This document shows positions 1-8,897 of a stretch of DNA of 64,000 nucleotides, piece by piece; within the stretch, counting starts at the first letter, position 1; each line of letters starts with the position of its first letter. Below the pieces are notes generated by a model. It was not told the DNA's origin, searched no databases, and saw only the letters and a program-made list of their open reading frames with translations. Source of the DNA: Deinococcus aquiradiocola (GTDB lineage Bacteria > Deinococcota > Deinococci > Deinococcales > Deinococcaceae); assembly GCF_014646915.1 (NCBI RefSeq), contig NZ_BMOE01000007.1, forward strand, positions 108,431 through 172,430, written 5' to 3'. The position numbers and the translations under genes are program-made.

Positions 1-604
1 TGGCTCGCCGGATCCCCTGGCGTCGAAGGAATCGGAACCACTCCGCCCCAATAAATTCCCGGTCGGCGACCAAGCCCTGCCAGCGGCGTGCTGGCAGGGC
101 TTAAAGGAGACGGAGAACCACCCACATCCGGGCTTTGGTGTCGCTATTCCCGGTGTGGTCCAACGCCACCCATACGAGTGGAATGGTGTAGCCGTGAACG
201 ACGGCACCCAAGACCAGAAGGTTGAGTGGGGAATCGCCGTGTTCCCAGGTCGTGCGATCAAGACTCATGAGCAGCTTCCCTGGGGGAAGCTGCAGAAGGA
301 GAAGGGCCAGGAAGACCTGCGACGTGAGTTGCTCATCACGAATCGTACGTTCTACACGGCGTTTTTTGGCTTCGGGAGAACTTGTTCCTGGGAGGTGAGG
401 ACCGAGATCACGGTGATTGACGCTCTGTGCAGTCACCATCGCGAGGACGAGATCGACGACCCGTTGAAGAGGATCGATGCGGAGGGAAGGGACCTGAGCT
501 TTGAATTGAGCGGTCAGTTCGCTCGCCTGTCGGGAGGCGGGTCTGGGGAGGGTCACAACTCCTAGGACACCGCCTTTTTGCGTGCCTGTCGAGGGACACG
601 CCAC
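1..604 (-). pseudogene. IS4-type DDE transposase, broken by an in-frame stop and cut by the window edge
   Basis: The minus strand encodes the N-terminal half of an IS4-like transposase. The motif SLDRTTW carries the first catalytic Asp, followed by GYTIPLVWVALDHTGNSDTKARMWV. A TAA at 103..101 interrupts the frame. Reading on in the same frame toward base 1 gives [18 protein letters not shown], the typical second-Asp region of this family, so the stop is a nonsense change (for instance CAA to TAA) and not a frameshift. The third catalytic residue lies beyond the left edge. The start is uncertain; a GTG at 604 is the farthest possible. The element probably ends near 631, but no terminal repeat can be proved because the other end is outside the window. 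Confidence 0.8.
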
Positions 605-645
605 CGATGACGTTTAAATGCGTCTAGGACAGCAAAAAACTAAAG

Positions 646-807
646 ATGTCCTTTACAGAGCAATTTCTCCTCCTGAAGGACACCGCAACCTACCTTGGTG
701 TGCAGGGAGAATGTCTTACAGATGATTTTTACGACGCCTGGCAGGCCTTTCCACTCGAACAGCTTCCTCAACTGATTCATCATCTCATTGATACCTGCAT
801 AGATTGA
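646..807 (+). CDS. small hypothetical protein or gene remnant (53 aa)
   Basis: An ATG at 646 opens a 53-codon frame ending in TGA at 805-807. The product is acidic with a helical-looking tail (FPLEQLPQLIHHLIDTCID). There is no good ribosome site in front of the ATG, and the frame is open only a few codons further upstream. It starts about 40 bp after the transposase start, so it may be the surviving 3' part of a gene cut by IS insertion. No family is recognised. The amino-acid composition looks more coding-like than random reading in this GC-rich DNA. Confidence 0.35.
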   Translation: MSFTEQFLLLKDTATYLGVQGECLTDDFYDAWQAFPLEQLPQLIHHLIDTCID

Positions 808-948
808 GGTCGCCTTATCTGGCAGCGATCGTCGACATACTAAATATTGAAACGTATCGATGGCAGGCTTTCGTCCTTGTCATTCCGATTTTTGCCGGCC
901 TGAACTTTGACCGGTATCAATACAGTCGGTCTTTCCCGGCCGTGTGCC

Positions 949-1941
949 TCACCAGCTGTCGATGGCGCGACGGGCGCGTTCCTCACCGATCCGCACGTAG
1001 CCTCTGGTGGTGTTGATGTCCGCGTGCCCGAGGACCTCGGCGACCGCGGCGAAGTCGCCGAGCTGCTGGTAGAGGCGGGAGCCCATCGCTTTGCGCAGGG
1101 CGTGGAAGCCGCGGAACCCGCCGGGCTCCTGGGCGTGTTCGAAGAGGGGGCGGACGTGGCGGGCGGCGCCGCGCCAGGTGCGGTACGGGAAGATGAAGTC
1201 CCCGCGGTGCGCGCGTGTCCGGGGGAGGATGCGGTACGCGCTGAGGGCGGCGCGCAGGCGGGGACTGGCGGGCACCGAGCGGCTGCGGCGGCCCTTGCCG
1301 CTCTGCACCGTCAGGCGGGCCGAGTCCGGGTCGAGGTGGACGTCCTCCCAGCGGAGGTGGAGTGCCTCGTCGATGCGCAGGCCGGCGTGGGCGAGCACGA
1401 GCAGCAGGGCCCGCAGTTCGCTCGCCCGCGTCGGGTGGGCGCTGGCGGCCGCGACCGCGAGGTCGACCTGGTCGGCCGTGTACGGGGCGTTCTTCTCGAG
1501 GCCGTGGCGGCGGTCCTTGGGGACGACCGCGTCCTCGAAGGGGTGCGCGGCGGTCGCGCCGGCCCAGCGCAGGGCGCGGTACAGGGCGGCGGCGGCGGCG
1601 ACGCGGACGCGGACGGTCGCGATGGCGCGGCCCTGGGTGAGCATCTCCGCGATCCAGGCCTGCACGTCGTCGGCGGTGGGCCGCAGGATGCTCCACGCGC
1701 GGTGCGTGGCGTGATGGAGGAACGCGCGGATGCCGGCGCGGTAGGACGTGAGGGTGTGGCGGCTGGTGAGGACGCCGCTGGCGGCGTGCAGGGTGAGGTG
1801 CGCCTCGGTGAGGGACCAGAGGGTGTCTGGGTCCTTGAGGGCGGCGGCCTCGGTGGCGCGGCGGCGGCGTTCGTCGGGGGTGAGGGCGGTCCAGGTGCGG
1901 GCGCGGTCGTGCGCCTGGCCCCGGTAGACGTCGAGGGTCAT
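949..1941 (-). CDS. tyrosine recombinase / integrase
   Basis: A 330-aa site-specific recombinase of the XerC/D-phage integrase family, which breaks and rejoins DNA through a phosphotyrosine. All catalytic positions are visible: Arg189 in HAGLRIDEAL, Lys216 in SGKGRRSRSVP, His280 and Arg283 in HALRKAMG, His306 in LGHADI and nucleophile Tyr315 in RGYVRIG. Residues about 40-130 form the SAM-like core-binding domain. The ATG at 1941 is chosen because a perfect AGGAGG (complement of 1947-1952) lies 5 nt upstream; a longer frame to 1968 lacks this. The gene stands alone beside IS debris. It could act as a plasmid multimer resolvase or as the integrase of a lost element; the sequence alone does not decide. 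Confidence 0.93.
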   Translation of the reverse strand: MTLDVYRGQAHDRARTWTALTPDERRRRATEAAALKDPDTLWSLTEAHLTLHAASGVLTSRHTLTSYRAGIRAFLHHATHRAWSILRPTADDVQAWIAEMLTQGRAIATVRVRVAAAAALYRALRWAGATAAHPFEDAVVPKDRRHGLEKNAPYTADQVDLAVAAASAHPTRASELRALLLVLAHAGLRIDEALHLRWEDVHLDPDSARLTVQSGKGRRSRSVPASPRLRAALSAYRILPRTRAHRGDFIFPYRTWRGAARHVRPLFEHAQEPGGFRGFHALRKAMGSRLYQQLGDFAAVAEVLGHADINTTRGYVRIGEERARRAIDSW

Positions 1942-2390
1942 GCGGTCCTCCTGGTCCGAGTGTACCAATAACTCGCCTTATGCATACACGTATGGAAGGG
2001 GAGAAACCGGGCAGCCGGGCTCACGCACAGAGCCCCAGACGTGGTCTGCTCCTCAACGTTCAAAGAAGCGGTCGGTAGAGTTCCGGACGCACGCCCCCTG
2101 ACCGCGTGGATGGGCAGTCTCCTGCGCACCTTGGTCTGGGGGCAAACGATGTGCCTTCGTGAACTGATTTCCCAGGTACAGGAACCCTCGAAGATTTTTG
2201 GAGGCCCCTTCCTGGCCCTCCTGTGAGGTCGGCGATCCGGCCACGGTCCGGACTGAGGCCAGAGTCGCCAGCTGGAGCAGAAGGTCATGATTGGTTTGCT
2301 GGCCTGACCGCTGCCGGAGGTGTTCCGTCGTTGCCAAAGCAAGGAATCCGCCGTGTGGCGGACCCTCTGAAAGGACGGGGAAAAATGCTG
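1942..2390. other. 449-bp stretch without a supported gene
   Basis: This holds the upstream region of the recombinase. Several overlapping frames of 60-134 codons exist on both strands, but none has a ribosome site, a recognisable domain or consistent composition. I see no RNA gene or repeat. Confidence 0.5.
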
Positions 2391-2849
2391 TTATACCGCT
2401 CCTAACTCAATCTCTTCAACAATTGAAATCCAATACGCCTCTATTCCATTAAGAGCCTTTGTATCGATTGAATCTATGGCATTTCTTAGATCTGAAGCGA
2501 GAATCTGAGATTCTTCTTCTGGAACATCGTAAGGGTATTTCTTCAATCTCGCACATATATCAGCGTATGCGACACTACACGCTGCAAACTGACACCAGCT
2601 TGAATTCATGAAAATAGATGGCCTTCCTGAGTAATCTTTGAGCCATATTTCACCCGATAATTTATCCAGCAATAATTCGACATCGTCATTCTTACACGCC
2701 AATACAAAATTTCCTTCCCGCGTTTCGGGGCTGAATGTGAAGTCATGTTCCGGGTGAACGTAAATCCCGATCTCTCCTGAACATTTTGAAAGTGAGACAA
2801 GCACTTGTTCCGAAACACCCATATTCTTCAATATAGATTGATCAATCAT
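2391..2849 (-). CDS. SUKH-4-like immunity protein (orphan)
   Basis: A 152-aa soluble acidic protein. The central stretch SGRPSIFMNSSWCQFAACSV followed by AYADICARL matches the characteristic end of SUKH-4 immunity proteins, where a 'VNSS..QF..SL' segment precedes a helix. SUKH proteins neutralise polymorphic nuclease toxins delivered by contact or secretion systems. The ATG at 2849 is preferred over upstream frames because it follows a CAGGGATC-like site and avoids an Arg/Cys-rich extension. The gene is clearly AT-richer than its neighbours, which suggests recent transfer. No toxin gene is adjacent, so it may be an orphan guard. The family assignment is by motif recognition only. Confidence 0.6.
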   Translation of the reverse strand: MIDQSILKNMGVSEQVLVSLSKCSGEIGIYVHPEHDFTFSPETREGNFVLACKNDDVELLLDKLSGEIWLKDYSGRPSIFMNSSWCQFAACSVAYADICARLKKYPYDVPEEESQILASDLRNAIDSIDTKALNGIEAYWISIVEEIELGAV

Positions 2850-3008
2850 AATTTTACTGATCCCTGCCTTGCTTCGTAGCGCAACGCAGCGACATTCAGC
2901 GTTCGGGCGTGCCCAGGAAGCCAGCAACCATCCCGACTGGTCTCAAGAACCCCGGTACTCTGCCGTGCTACCAATTTCCGCAGAGATCAATAAGTTGCCA
3001 GAACCGTG

Positions 3009-3410
3009 TCAAGGCAGCTGCATTGTCCCTCCGCAGGTGGGACTGAGCGTCAACGCTGGATTGTCCGGTTGCACCTCAATTGGCGATCTGCCGCGGCTAA
3101 TCGCTGCTGCACTCCAGCAATTCCGATTGCCATTGCTGCCTACGGCATTGAGCTGCGCGGCGGTTTCGTACACCACGCAGGTGACTTGTTCGTACTGCCC
3201 ACGCCGCTGCTCCACGCAACTTCGCAAGAGCGCCAAGCGATTCGTGTCCTTAGCTGCTTGGGTATAACGTATGGTAATTATTTTGCCCTGTTGCGCCGTC
3301 GTTACGACCACCATGCGGCCAGTACGCGACCACATGGCTGAAGATGCATCGGCTCCGGCAAAGGAGAGGTTGACCAGGAGAAAAGGAATGGTAAAGATGG
3401 CTCGTCTCAT
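3009..3410 (-). CDS. small secreted hypothetical protein
   Basis: A 133-aa protein beginning MRRAIFTIPFLLVNLSFAGA, a classic Sec signal peptide with probable cleavage after FAGADA around residue 22. The mature part carries four cysteines (in RSCVEQ, VTCVVY, RNCWSA and PTCGGT) that could form two disulfides outside the cell. No family is recognised. The start is the first ATG of the signal peptide; I see no strong ribosome site. It follows the immunity gene on the same strand but is separated from it by about 160 bp, so no operon is claimed. Confidence 0.6.
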   Translation of the reverse strand: MRRAIFTIPFLLVNLSFAGADASSAMWSRTGRMVVVTTAQQGKIITIRYTQAAKDTNRLALLRSCVEQRRGQYEQVTCVVYETAAQLNAVGSNGNRNCWSAAAISRGRSPIEVQPDNPALTLSPTCGGTMQLP

Positions 3411-3456
3411 GGGTGCAATTTAATCGACACGCGTTGATTACTGGCTGAAATGGGAT

Positions 3457-3855
3457 TCACCGCCAATCCTCGAGCGTCAGCTCAGGCACGCGGGAAAACT
3501 CGTCGGTGTTGTTCGTGACCACGGTCAGCCGCCGCGCCAGTGCCGTGCCCGCCAGCTGAAGATCAAACGGACCGATGGGCGTGCCCAGGCGGGCCAGGTG
3601 AGCACGGACCCGGCCCGTGTGCACGGCGTCCTGCGTGTTGTACGTCAGCACATGAACATCGCTCTGAAAGTCTTCCCAGAGCTGCCCGAACTTCGTGCGG
3701 GCGCTGGGCTGACGTTCCATTCCATACTCGATTTCCATCACGGTGACACTGCTGATGGCCAGATCACCCGGCGCCACCTGTCGAAGATGGGCCAGAACGG
3801 CCGGGTGTTTCCTGAAGAAGTCGCTGACGGTGTTGGTGTCGAGCAGATAACGCAT
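3457..3855 (-). CDS. vapC: VapC-type PIN-domain toxin
   Basis: A 132-aa PIN-domain ribonuclease. The metal-binding acidic residues are visible: Asp6 in MRYLLDTN, Glu41 in VMEIEYG, Asp98 in GPFDLQLAG and Asp118 in TNNTDEF. VapC toxins cleave tRNA or rRNA and are held inactive by a partner antitoxin. The ATG shares its A with the TGA of the upstream antitoxin gene (1-bp overlap), so the two are translationally coupled. Length and motif order match the family throughout, with no sign of decay. Confidence 0.93.
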   Translation of the reverse strand: MRYLLDTNTVSDFFRKHPAVLAHLRQVAPGDLAISSVTVMEIEYGMERQPSARTKFGQLWEDFQSDVHVLTYNTQDAVHTGRVRAHLARLGTPIGPFDLQLAGTALARRLTVVTNNTDEFSRVPELTLEDWR

Positions 3856-4106
3856 CAGAACAGGTCGTGCTCAGGCATCGGGAGCACGTCGCTGCGGTCG
3901 ACTTCGAACGCCTGCTCGTCGTCCTGGCCTTCCTGCATGAAAGCCAGGACAGACGCACTCCAGCCCGACTGCTCTCCGTAGTCCAGGGGCACGAGTTTCG
4001 CGGTGGGCCTACCGTTCCGGGCGATGATGATGACCTCGCCCTCCTGGGCAGCATCGACCAGTTTGCTGAACCTGTTTTTGGCTTCGTAAAGGTTGATCGT
4101 CTGCAT
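3855..4106 (-). CDS. vapB: VapB-type antitoxin of the Phd/YefM fold
   Basis: An 83-aa protein starting MQTINLYEAKNRFSKLVDAA, the N-terminal Phd/YefM DNA-binding fold, followed by the conserved RNGRPTAKLVPL strand. The C-terminal third (about residues 55-83, rich in Asp and Glu) is the expected toxin-wrapping tail. It would bind its own promoter and the PIN active site. It precedes and overlaps vapC by one base, the usual antitoxin-first order. Although paired with a PIN toxin, the antitoxin fold is Phd rather than AbrB. Confidence 0.9.
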   Translation of the reverse strand: MQTINLYEAKNRFSKLVDAAQEGEVIIIARNGRPTAKLVPLDYGEQSGWSASVLAFMQEGQDDEQAFEVDRSDVLPMPEHDLF

Positions 4107-4233
4107 CGCTCCTCCCAGGCTAAGCCTGGCCTAGCCTGAACAAGAATAACAGGGTAACCCACCCTGAACTGGGAGCGGGATTCACATTGAACTTCGTCGC
4201 GACCGAAGTGAGTGATGCTGGGACCCTGATCTC

Positions 4234-4758
4234 TCAAACTTCAAGAGGTGAGCTTCGGATCCGCACTGCGACAGCGAGCCGCTGTATGCGCTCTGCCGCA
4301 TCGCCTTGCCAAGATGTGGAAACGCTTCTCCGGACGCTTTCTGCAAGTGCTTCTGGCGTCGGCTCGATGACCTCATCAGAATGGGCACAAACCAGCACCT
4401 GGTCTGCACTTTGTCCGAGGGACAGAACGAGTTCTACGAATGCCAAGTTGAGGTCTGTGAGGTCGAACATGCCGCGCACCGTTTCGACCTTTCCATCTTC
4501 CAGCCAGACGCTGAAGCTGTCCCCCATGTCGCGTTTCGGTGTGCCCCAAAGCAAATACGATTCGTCCTTGTCCCAGACGGGCCGACCGGACGAACCGATG
4601 TTCACGCGAGTGAGTACGCCATCGAGCAAAGCCTCATACCCCTCGGGAGCATCCTCCTCCAGTTTCACCTTTTCAGGAAGGGCGCCGTATCGTTCGACAA
4701 TTTCTGAGCGGGTATGCAATTCAAAAGGGTAGAGCCAGGGACGGGGCATCGGGGCCAT
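4234..4758 (-). CDS. hypothetical cytosolic protein (174 aa)
   Basis: The frame is open farther upstream, but MAPMPRPWLYPFELHTRSEI is the first plausible start; a second ATG three codons on (4749) is possible. The product is acidic with no signal peptide or membrane segment. Recognisable features are an Asp-rich WDKDESYLLWG segment, DSFSVWLEDGKVETVRGMF and a helical C-terminus with EALAESVRRSVSTSW. The composition resembles small immunity-like or hypothetical proteins common in deinococci, but I cannot assign a family. It lies about 130 bp upstream of the VapBC pair on the same strand. Confidence 0.55.
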   Translation of the reverse strand: MAPMPRPWLYPFELHTRSEIVERYGALPEKVKLEEDAPEGYEALLDGVLTRVNIGSSGRPVWDKDESYLLWGTPKRDMGDSFSVWLEDGKVETVRGMFDLTDLNLAFVELVLSLGQSADQVLVCAHSDEVIEPTPEALAESVRRSVSTSWQGDAAERIQRLAVAVRIRSSPLEV

Positions 4759-5329
4759 TCTACGTACAGCACCCGTTGGACATCCTGATCGGTCTTCAGG
4801 TGCGTGCGGCTTCCCAGCAGGTGCCCCGCAACCCGTTCTCTGTCTGTAGCTCGTCCGACGTTGCAAACCACGTCCTGTGAAGGCTGCTGAGCATGAAATA
4901 GGGTCCCAAAAGAGTTGGAACGGAAAAAGGCATCAACTGACATCTCTGTGTGTTGAGCAGAGCCGTGGGAAGCGTTGCCTGTCACGCCCCCCTGAGCGAC
5001 TGAGCCTGCTGACCCCTTTGATCCCTCAGGGCCAGACTGCAAAGTCAGGCTGGTCCGGGGACCCTTCGATCAGGTGCGACAGTATCTGAGGCTCAGAAGC
5101 CTGCACACGAAATCCCGCCAAGCGAACCGGGCGGTGATCACCGCTCGCTTTTCAGGAGATTTTTCGTGGTGCGGGGACGGTTGAGGAAGCTGCTACGATT
5201 TGAGCTGATGCTGGCACCGTCGATCCTCTCTGACGCGCTTCAGTCGTGCAGTCTCAGGGCCTGCCAGGGCGCTGGAACGGTCCTGCGGCAGCCCTTGCCC
5301 ACCCGTATGCCCTGCCCACAGGGGACGTG
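4759..5329. other. 571-bp intergenic stretch
   Basis: It separates the divergently transcribed hypothetical gene (minus) and caspase-like gene (plus), so both promoters should be here. No convincing coding frame is seen; frames of 125-186 codons in this stretch are antisense or cross the start of the next gene. No clear promoter pair, RNA gene or repeat is visible to me. Confidence 0.4.
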
Positions 5330-6766
5330 GTGAACAGAGGCGTGGTGCTGGGTCTCAGCGTACTGCTGGGGTTGGGTGCAGCGTTGGCCGGAAAGCAGGA
5401 AGGCATGGAGTTCTACAACAAGGGCCAGTATGAGCAGGCGCTGGCTGAACTGAAGGACTCCGTGTTGGGCAATGACGGCGACCCGGAAGCGCAGACGCTC
5501 CTGGGAATGATGTACCTGAAAGGTCAGGGGACAGAGAAAGACACGGTGCTGGCCACCTACTGGTTCCAAGAGGCCGCCAGGCAGGGCAACGCGACGGCCG
5601 AGCGCACTCTGGGGGAGATGTATCTCGCAGGCAACGGGTTGCCGCAGGATGATTACCAGGCAGCGTACTGGACGCAGCAGGCGGCCGATCTGGGGGACGC
5701 GCCCGCGCAGGTGACGCTGGGGAAATTGCGCCTGGACGGACGAGGGGTAGAGCGGGACGCACATGAGGCTTTCCGCCTGTTCAGTCTTGCCGCTGGCCAT
5801 GACGACGCTGACGCCCAGTATCAGCTGGCGCAGCTGTACGAGCGGGGCGAGGGCACGGCTGCGGACAGGGAACAGGCCCTGCGCTGGTACAGGGCCGCGT
5901 CCGCGGGGGGTCTGAAGGCCGCCGCCGAGGCGCTGCAGCGGCTCAGCCCGGCCACGGCACCTGCTCCCGTGGTGCTGCAGCCCCGCAACCCGTCGGTCCC
6001 GGCATCCCCTCTGGTCACTTCAGCGGCACCTACCGTCAAGAAGAAGCGGATCGCCCTGCTGATCGCCGACCAGAATTATCAGGACGCGTCACTCGACCTC
6101 AGCGGTCCCATCAACGATGCCCGCCTCATCCAGGCCAGCCTGGTCAAGGCCGGATTCACCGTCACCGTGAAGACGAACCTGACCCTCGTGCAGATGAACC
6201 GCGACATCTCCAGTTTCCTGGCGGGCGTGGACGGAAACACCGTCAGTCTCCTGTACTACTCCGGGCACGGCGTGGAGATCGGCGGGGCGAACTACCTCAT
6301 TCCCGCCGACTTCCAGATGAGGCGCGGCCTGACCGCCACGGAAGCCGTCGCGCAGAGCGTGGATATCGCGGCCTTCTACGCCCGGATGCCCGCGCAGGCG
6401 GAAGGGTCACTGAACATCACCATCCTGGACGCCTGCCGGGACAACCCGTTCAAGTCCAGGGGACTGAAGGGCCTGGGGGACGGACGGGACGGCCTGAAGA
6501 CCATCGGACTGACGGGCGGGAACGGCGACGGCACGGTCGAGACCTTCACTGCCTACGCCGCAGCGAGCGGGCAGGTCGCGCAGGACGGTGTTCAGAACGG
6601 CCCGTACGCCACCGCGCTCGCCCAGCAGATGACCGTGCCGGGCCAGGTGCTGGAGGTCATGTTCCGCAACGTCCGGCAGGAGGTGGCCCGACGGACCGCC
6701 AATCAGCAGATTCCCACCAGTTATGCCAACATCTCCTCGGAATTCATCTTCGTGCCGAGCAAATGA
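5330..6766 (+). CDS. secreted Sel1-repeat / caspase-like (peptidase C14) protein
   Basis: A 478-aa two-part protein. VNRGVVLGLSVLLGLGAALA is a signal peptide, which favours the GTG at 5330 (ACAGGGGAC upstream) over the ATG at 5246. Residues about 25-205 hold four to five Sel1/TPR-like repeats (for example LLGMMYLKGQG, TLGEMYLAGNG, QLAQLYERGEG). After a Pro/Ala linker, residues about 235-478 form a caspase-like fold: RIALLIADQNY, then His313 in YYSGHG and Cys369 in LDACRDNPF, the catalytic dyad. Bacterial proteins with this arrangement are predicted peptidases scaffolded by repeats; substrates are unknown. Export rather than cytosolic location is the notable point. A hairpin at 6767-6794 ends the unit. 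Confidence 0.88.
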   Translation: MNRGVVLGLSVLLGLGAALAGKQEGMEFYNKGQYEQALAELKDSVLGNDGDPEAQTLLGMMYLKGQGTEKDTVLATYWFQEAARQGNATAERTLGEMYLAGNGLPQDDYQAAYWTQQAADLGDAPAQVTLGKLRLDGRGVERDAHEAFRLFSLAAGHDDADAQYQLAQLYERGEGTAADREQALRWYRAASAGGLKAAAEALQRLSPATAPAPVVLQPRNPSVPASPLVTSAAPTVKKKRIALLIADQNYQDASLDLSGPINDARLIQASLVKAGFTVTVKTNLTLVQMNRDISSFLAGVDGNTVSLLYYSGHGVEIGGANYLIPADFQMRRGLTATEAVAQSVDIAAFYARMPAQAEGSLNITILDACRDNPFKSRGLKGLGDGRDGLKTIGLTGGNGDGTVETFTAYAAASGQVAQDGVQNGPYATALAQQMTVPGQVLEVMFRNVRQEVARRTANQQIPTSYANISSEFIFVPSK

Positions 6767-6794
6767 AGCGTGCAGGCAAGATCGCCTGCACGCT
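6767..6794. terminator. bidirectional hairpin terminator
   Basis: Perfect 11-bp arms AGCGTGCAGGC and GCCTGCACGCT flank a 6-nt loop. It begins immediately after the caspase-gene stop and sits just beyond the stop of the convergent minus-strand gene, so it can serve both. A weak T-rich run (GAATTTTG) follows on the plus side. Confidence 0.75.
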
Positions 6795-6814
6795 CGAGTT
6801 GAATTTTGCCGGGG

Positions 6815-7351
6815 CTACTTGGTGGGGGTCAGAGTAGCCACGCAGACATAATTCTGTCCCTGAAGCTGGCAGTTGCTGAGGCTGATGGCGAAGCCCGTTA
6901 CACCGGGGGCTGCCGGCAGCTGGGTTGGGACCTTGGACGCAACGCCATAGGCGCGCACAGGAATATTATCGAACTTGACGTTGTCGAAAGCCAAGGCCCT
7001 GAAACTGGCTGTTGAACTGGGAATATTGAAGTATGCCTGCACCTTGACTGGGACATTAGCGATTATCTCTTGTATTGACGATTCACCAAAAACGTCGTAC
7101 TTATCATCCATAAATGTGACGTGATCCGCTGCGTCAGAGGCTCCGTCTTGTTTAAATACTTTGAAATCACCTTTGTGCCAATACAGACTAGACGTTTGCT
7201 TCTTGGTTAACGTAAAACTGAAATCGCAGTACACGCCGTCCTGCTTTCCGTAGCATCCCACGAGGGTCAGTTTCCCGTCATTGGCATCCCACGTCTGGGC
7301 GAATGAGGTGGAAGCCAAGATCAATCCCATCACTGCCATCAGGTTCTTCAT
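6815..7351 (-). CDS. secreted protein, single copy of a domain found three times at 40.2-41.4 kb
   Basis: A 178-aa exported protein. MKNLMAVMGLILASTSFA is the signal peptide; the ATG at 7351 has GGAGAACAG just upstream, so the longer frame to 7408 is rejected. The mature part is one beta-rich domain beginning KLTLVGCYGKQDGVYCDFSF and closing with VKFDNIPVRAYG. The secreted protein at 40199-41377 has the same layout three times (Cys pair in an early strand, later F-x-N-x-P-V), so the two are distant paralogues. Function unknown. The domain has an extracellular, immunoglobulin-like feel, but that is inference. Confidence 0.7.
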   Translation of the reverse strand: MKNLMAVMGLILASTSFAQTWDANDGKLTLVGCYGKQDGVYCDFSFTLTKKQTSSLYWHKGDFKVFKQDGASDAADHVTFMDDKYDVFGESSIQEIIANVPVKVQAYFNIPSSTASFRALAFDNVKFDNIPVRAYGVASKVPTQLPAAPGVTGFAISLSNCQLQGQNYVCVATLTPTK

Positions 7352-7426
7352 CTGTTCTCCTTGATGCTCTGAGTGAACTTCGTCGCCAGTGTCTTCTGCG
7401 GGCGTCAAAATGGTGTGAAAGTACGT

Positions 7427-8845
7427 CTACATCGGCTTTCCCTCACAGGTCGTCCACGCCTGCTTGAAGTCGAAGGCCGGCTGGGAGTGCGAGGCGGTGG
7501 CCTTACCGACCGGTCGATACCCGGTGCCGCTGTTCGTGAAGCAGGGGTTGGCGGGTCCCTGCTGGAGGGCCAGGAACAGGGACAGGGTGGGGGCCGCGAA
7601 GGACGTTCCGCGGTAGCTGAACGTGCCGTACCGCTCTGGCGCGGTGAGGACGTCGTCGGTGACGCAGGTGCCGCCGTCGCGGCAGTACCGCTGGAGTTGC
7701 GCTGGCGACAGGGTGAACCACTCCCCGGCCACGTTCACGTCGGCGGCGTCCGGCCACACCTGACCGTCCGCGTCGGTGGCCGGTCGGCGGTCCCACCCAT
7801 ACAGGCCGGCACTGATCACGTCGCCGAACGCGCCGGGGGCGGTGGCGTACCCGAGGCCGAAGTTGCCGCTGGAGGCGACGGCCACGAAACTCGCGCCGCG
7901 TGCCCGCCGACCGGCGGACAGGGTGGCGACCTCGCGTCTGAGCGGTTCGGTGTCGGAGACGGTGGTCAGTTCGTGCTGCACCTCGGTGACGCTCAGGTTG
8001 CTCTCGCGGGCCACGTCCTGCAGGAAGGTGTTGAGGTTGTACCGGCGGGGGGGCGTGGCGGCGGCCCAGGTCTGGCGGGTGTCCTGGTAGATGTTCATGG
8101 CCTGGCAGGGGATCATGGCGAAACTCATGTTCACCACGAGGTCTCTGGGTGTCAGCGACTTGCCGTCCGACGCGAAGCGTTCCTTCAGCGCCAGCGCCAG
8201 GGCGGCCGAGGGCACCGGGCCGGGATTGAGTCCTTTGGTGTGGTACACCTGCGTTCCGAGGTCCAGGCGCGTGAGGGTCAGCGTCCGGCGGCCCCGCCCG
8301 TAGCGCAGGGGGTGCCGGCTCAGGAGGGTGAAGCCGGCGCTCTCGAGGATGCTCCTGAGGTGCGCCTCGACGAGGGCGCCGTGGTTGAGCATCAGGGTCT
8401 GTTCCTCACCCTCGACGCGGATCTTGAGGGGCGAGGCGGCGAAGTGGTCGACGACCATCAGTTCGTTGTCGGCTGCCCGGCCGTCGAGCCAGGAGGCGGG
8501 GAAGCCGTACAGGGCCTCGAAGGTGGGGGCGCGGGCGTCCGGCGTTCCGGCTCCGGGGGTCTGTGCGCCCAGGCTGATGCCGCCGCCCGTCAGGTCGGTG
8601 TGCCAGGCCTGGCCGGGCATCTCGAAGGCGTTCGCCAGGCAGTTGGGCGTGCTGGGCGTGCGGGAGAAGGCCTGGCTGAGCGGCAGGGATTTGGTGCGCA
8701 CGTTCGACGCCGACGGAACGGGGACGTTGGTGGGCAGGCGCAGGGTGGGTGCGGCGGCCCGGCCGTCGGCGCTCTGGATGCCGGCGGTCAGGGCGAGCGC
8801 GACCAGGGCGGAGAGGCGAAGGGTGGTGAGGGAGGATCTGGTCAT
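7427..8845 (-). CDS. subtilisin-like (S8) serine protease homologue, secreted
   Basis: A 472-aa protein with an N-terminal signal (LRLSALVALALTAGIQSADG). The subtilisin catalytic set can be placed: Asp133 in LMVVDHF, His155 in MLNHGALVEAHL, oxyanion Asn328 in VAVASSGNFG and Ser415 in YRGTSFAAP. The Asp motif is divergent (VVDHF rather than a D-T/S-G motif) and the spacing between His and Asn is long, so activity is likely but not certain. AGGAGACGACCTC precedes the ATG. It starts 53 bp downstream of the BTAD regulator on the same strand, so the regulator probably controls or is co-transcribed with it. Confidence 0.82.
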   Translation of the reverse strand: MTRSSLTTLRLSALVALALTAGIQSADGRAAAPTLRLPTNVPVPSASNVRTKSLPLSQAFSRTPSTPNCLANAFEMPGQAWHTDLTGGGISLGAQTPGAGTPDARAPTFEALYGFPASWLDGRAADNELMVVDHFAASPLKIRVEGEEQTLMLNHGALVEAHLRSILESAGFTLLSRHPLRYGRGRRTLTLTRLDLGTQVYHTKGLNPGPVPSAALALALKERFASDGKSLTPRDLVVNMSFAMIPCQAMNIYQDTRQTWAAATPPRRYNLNTFLQDVARESNLSVTEVQHELTTVSDTEPLRREVATLSAGRRARGASFVAVASSGNFGLGYATAPGAFGDVISAGLYGWDRRPATDADGQVWPDAADVNVAGEWFTLSPAQLQRYCRDGGTCVTDDVLTAPERYGTFSYRGTSFAAPTLSLFLALQQGPANPCFTNSGTGYRPVGKATASHSQPAFDFKQAWTTCEGKPM

Positions 8846-8897
8846 GAGGTCGTCTCCTGCGGTGCTGGTGCGGGTCTCCCGGCGTCTCCCTGAGGCA

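Noticed and set aside
7373..8893. 506-codon plus-strand frame over the S8 peptidase gene
   Set aside because: Gly/Ala/Val-rich antisense shadow of the 7427-8845 gene; no domain or ribosome site.
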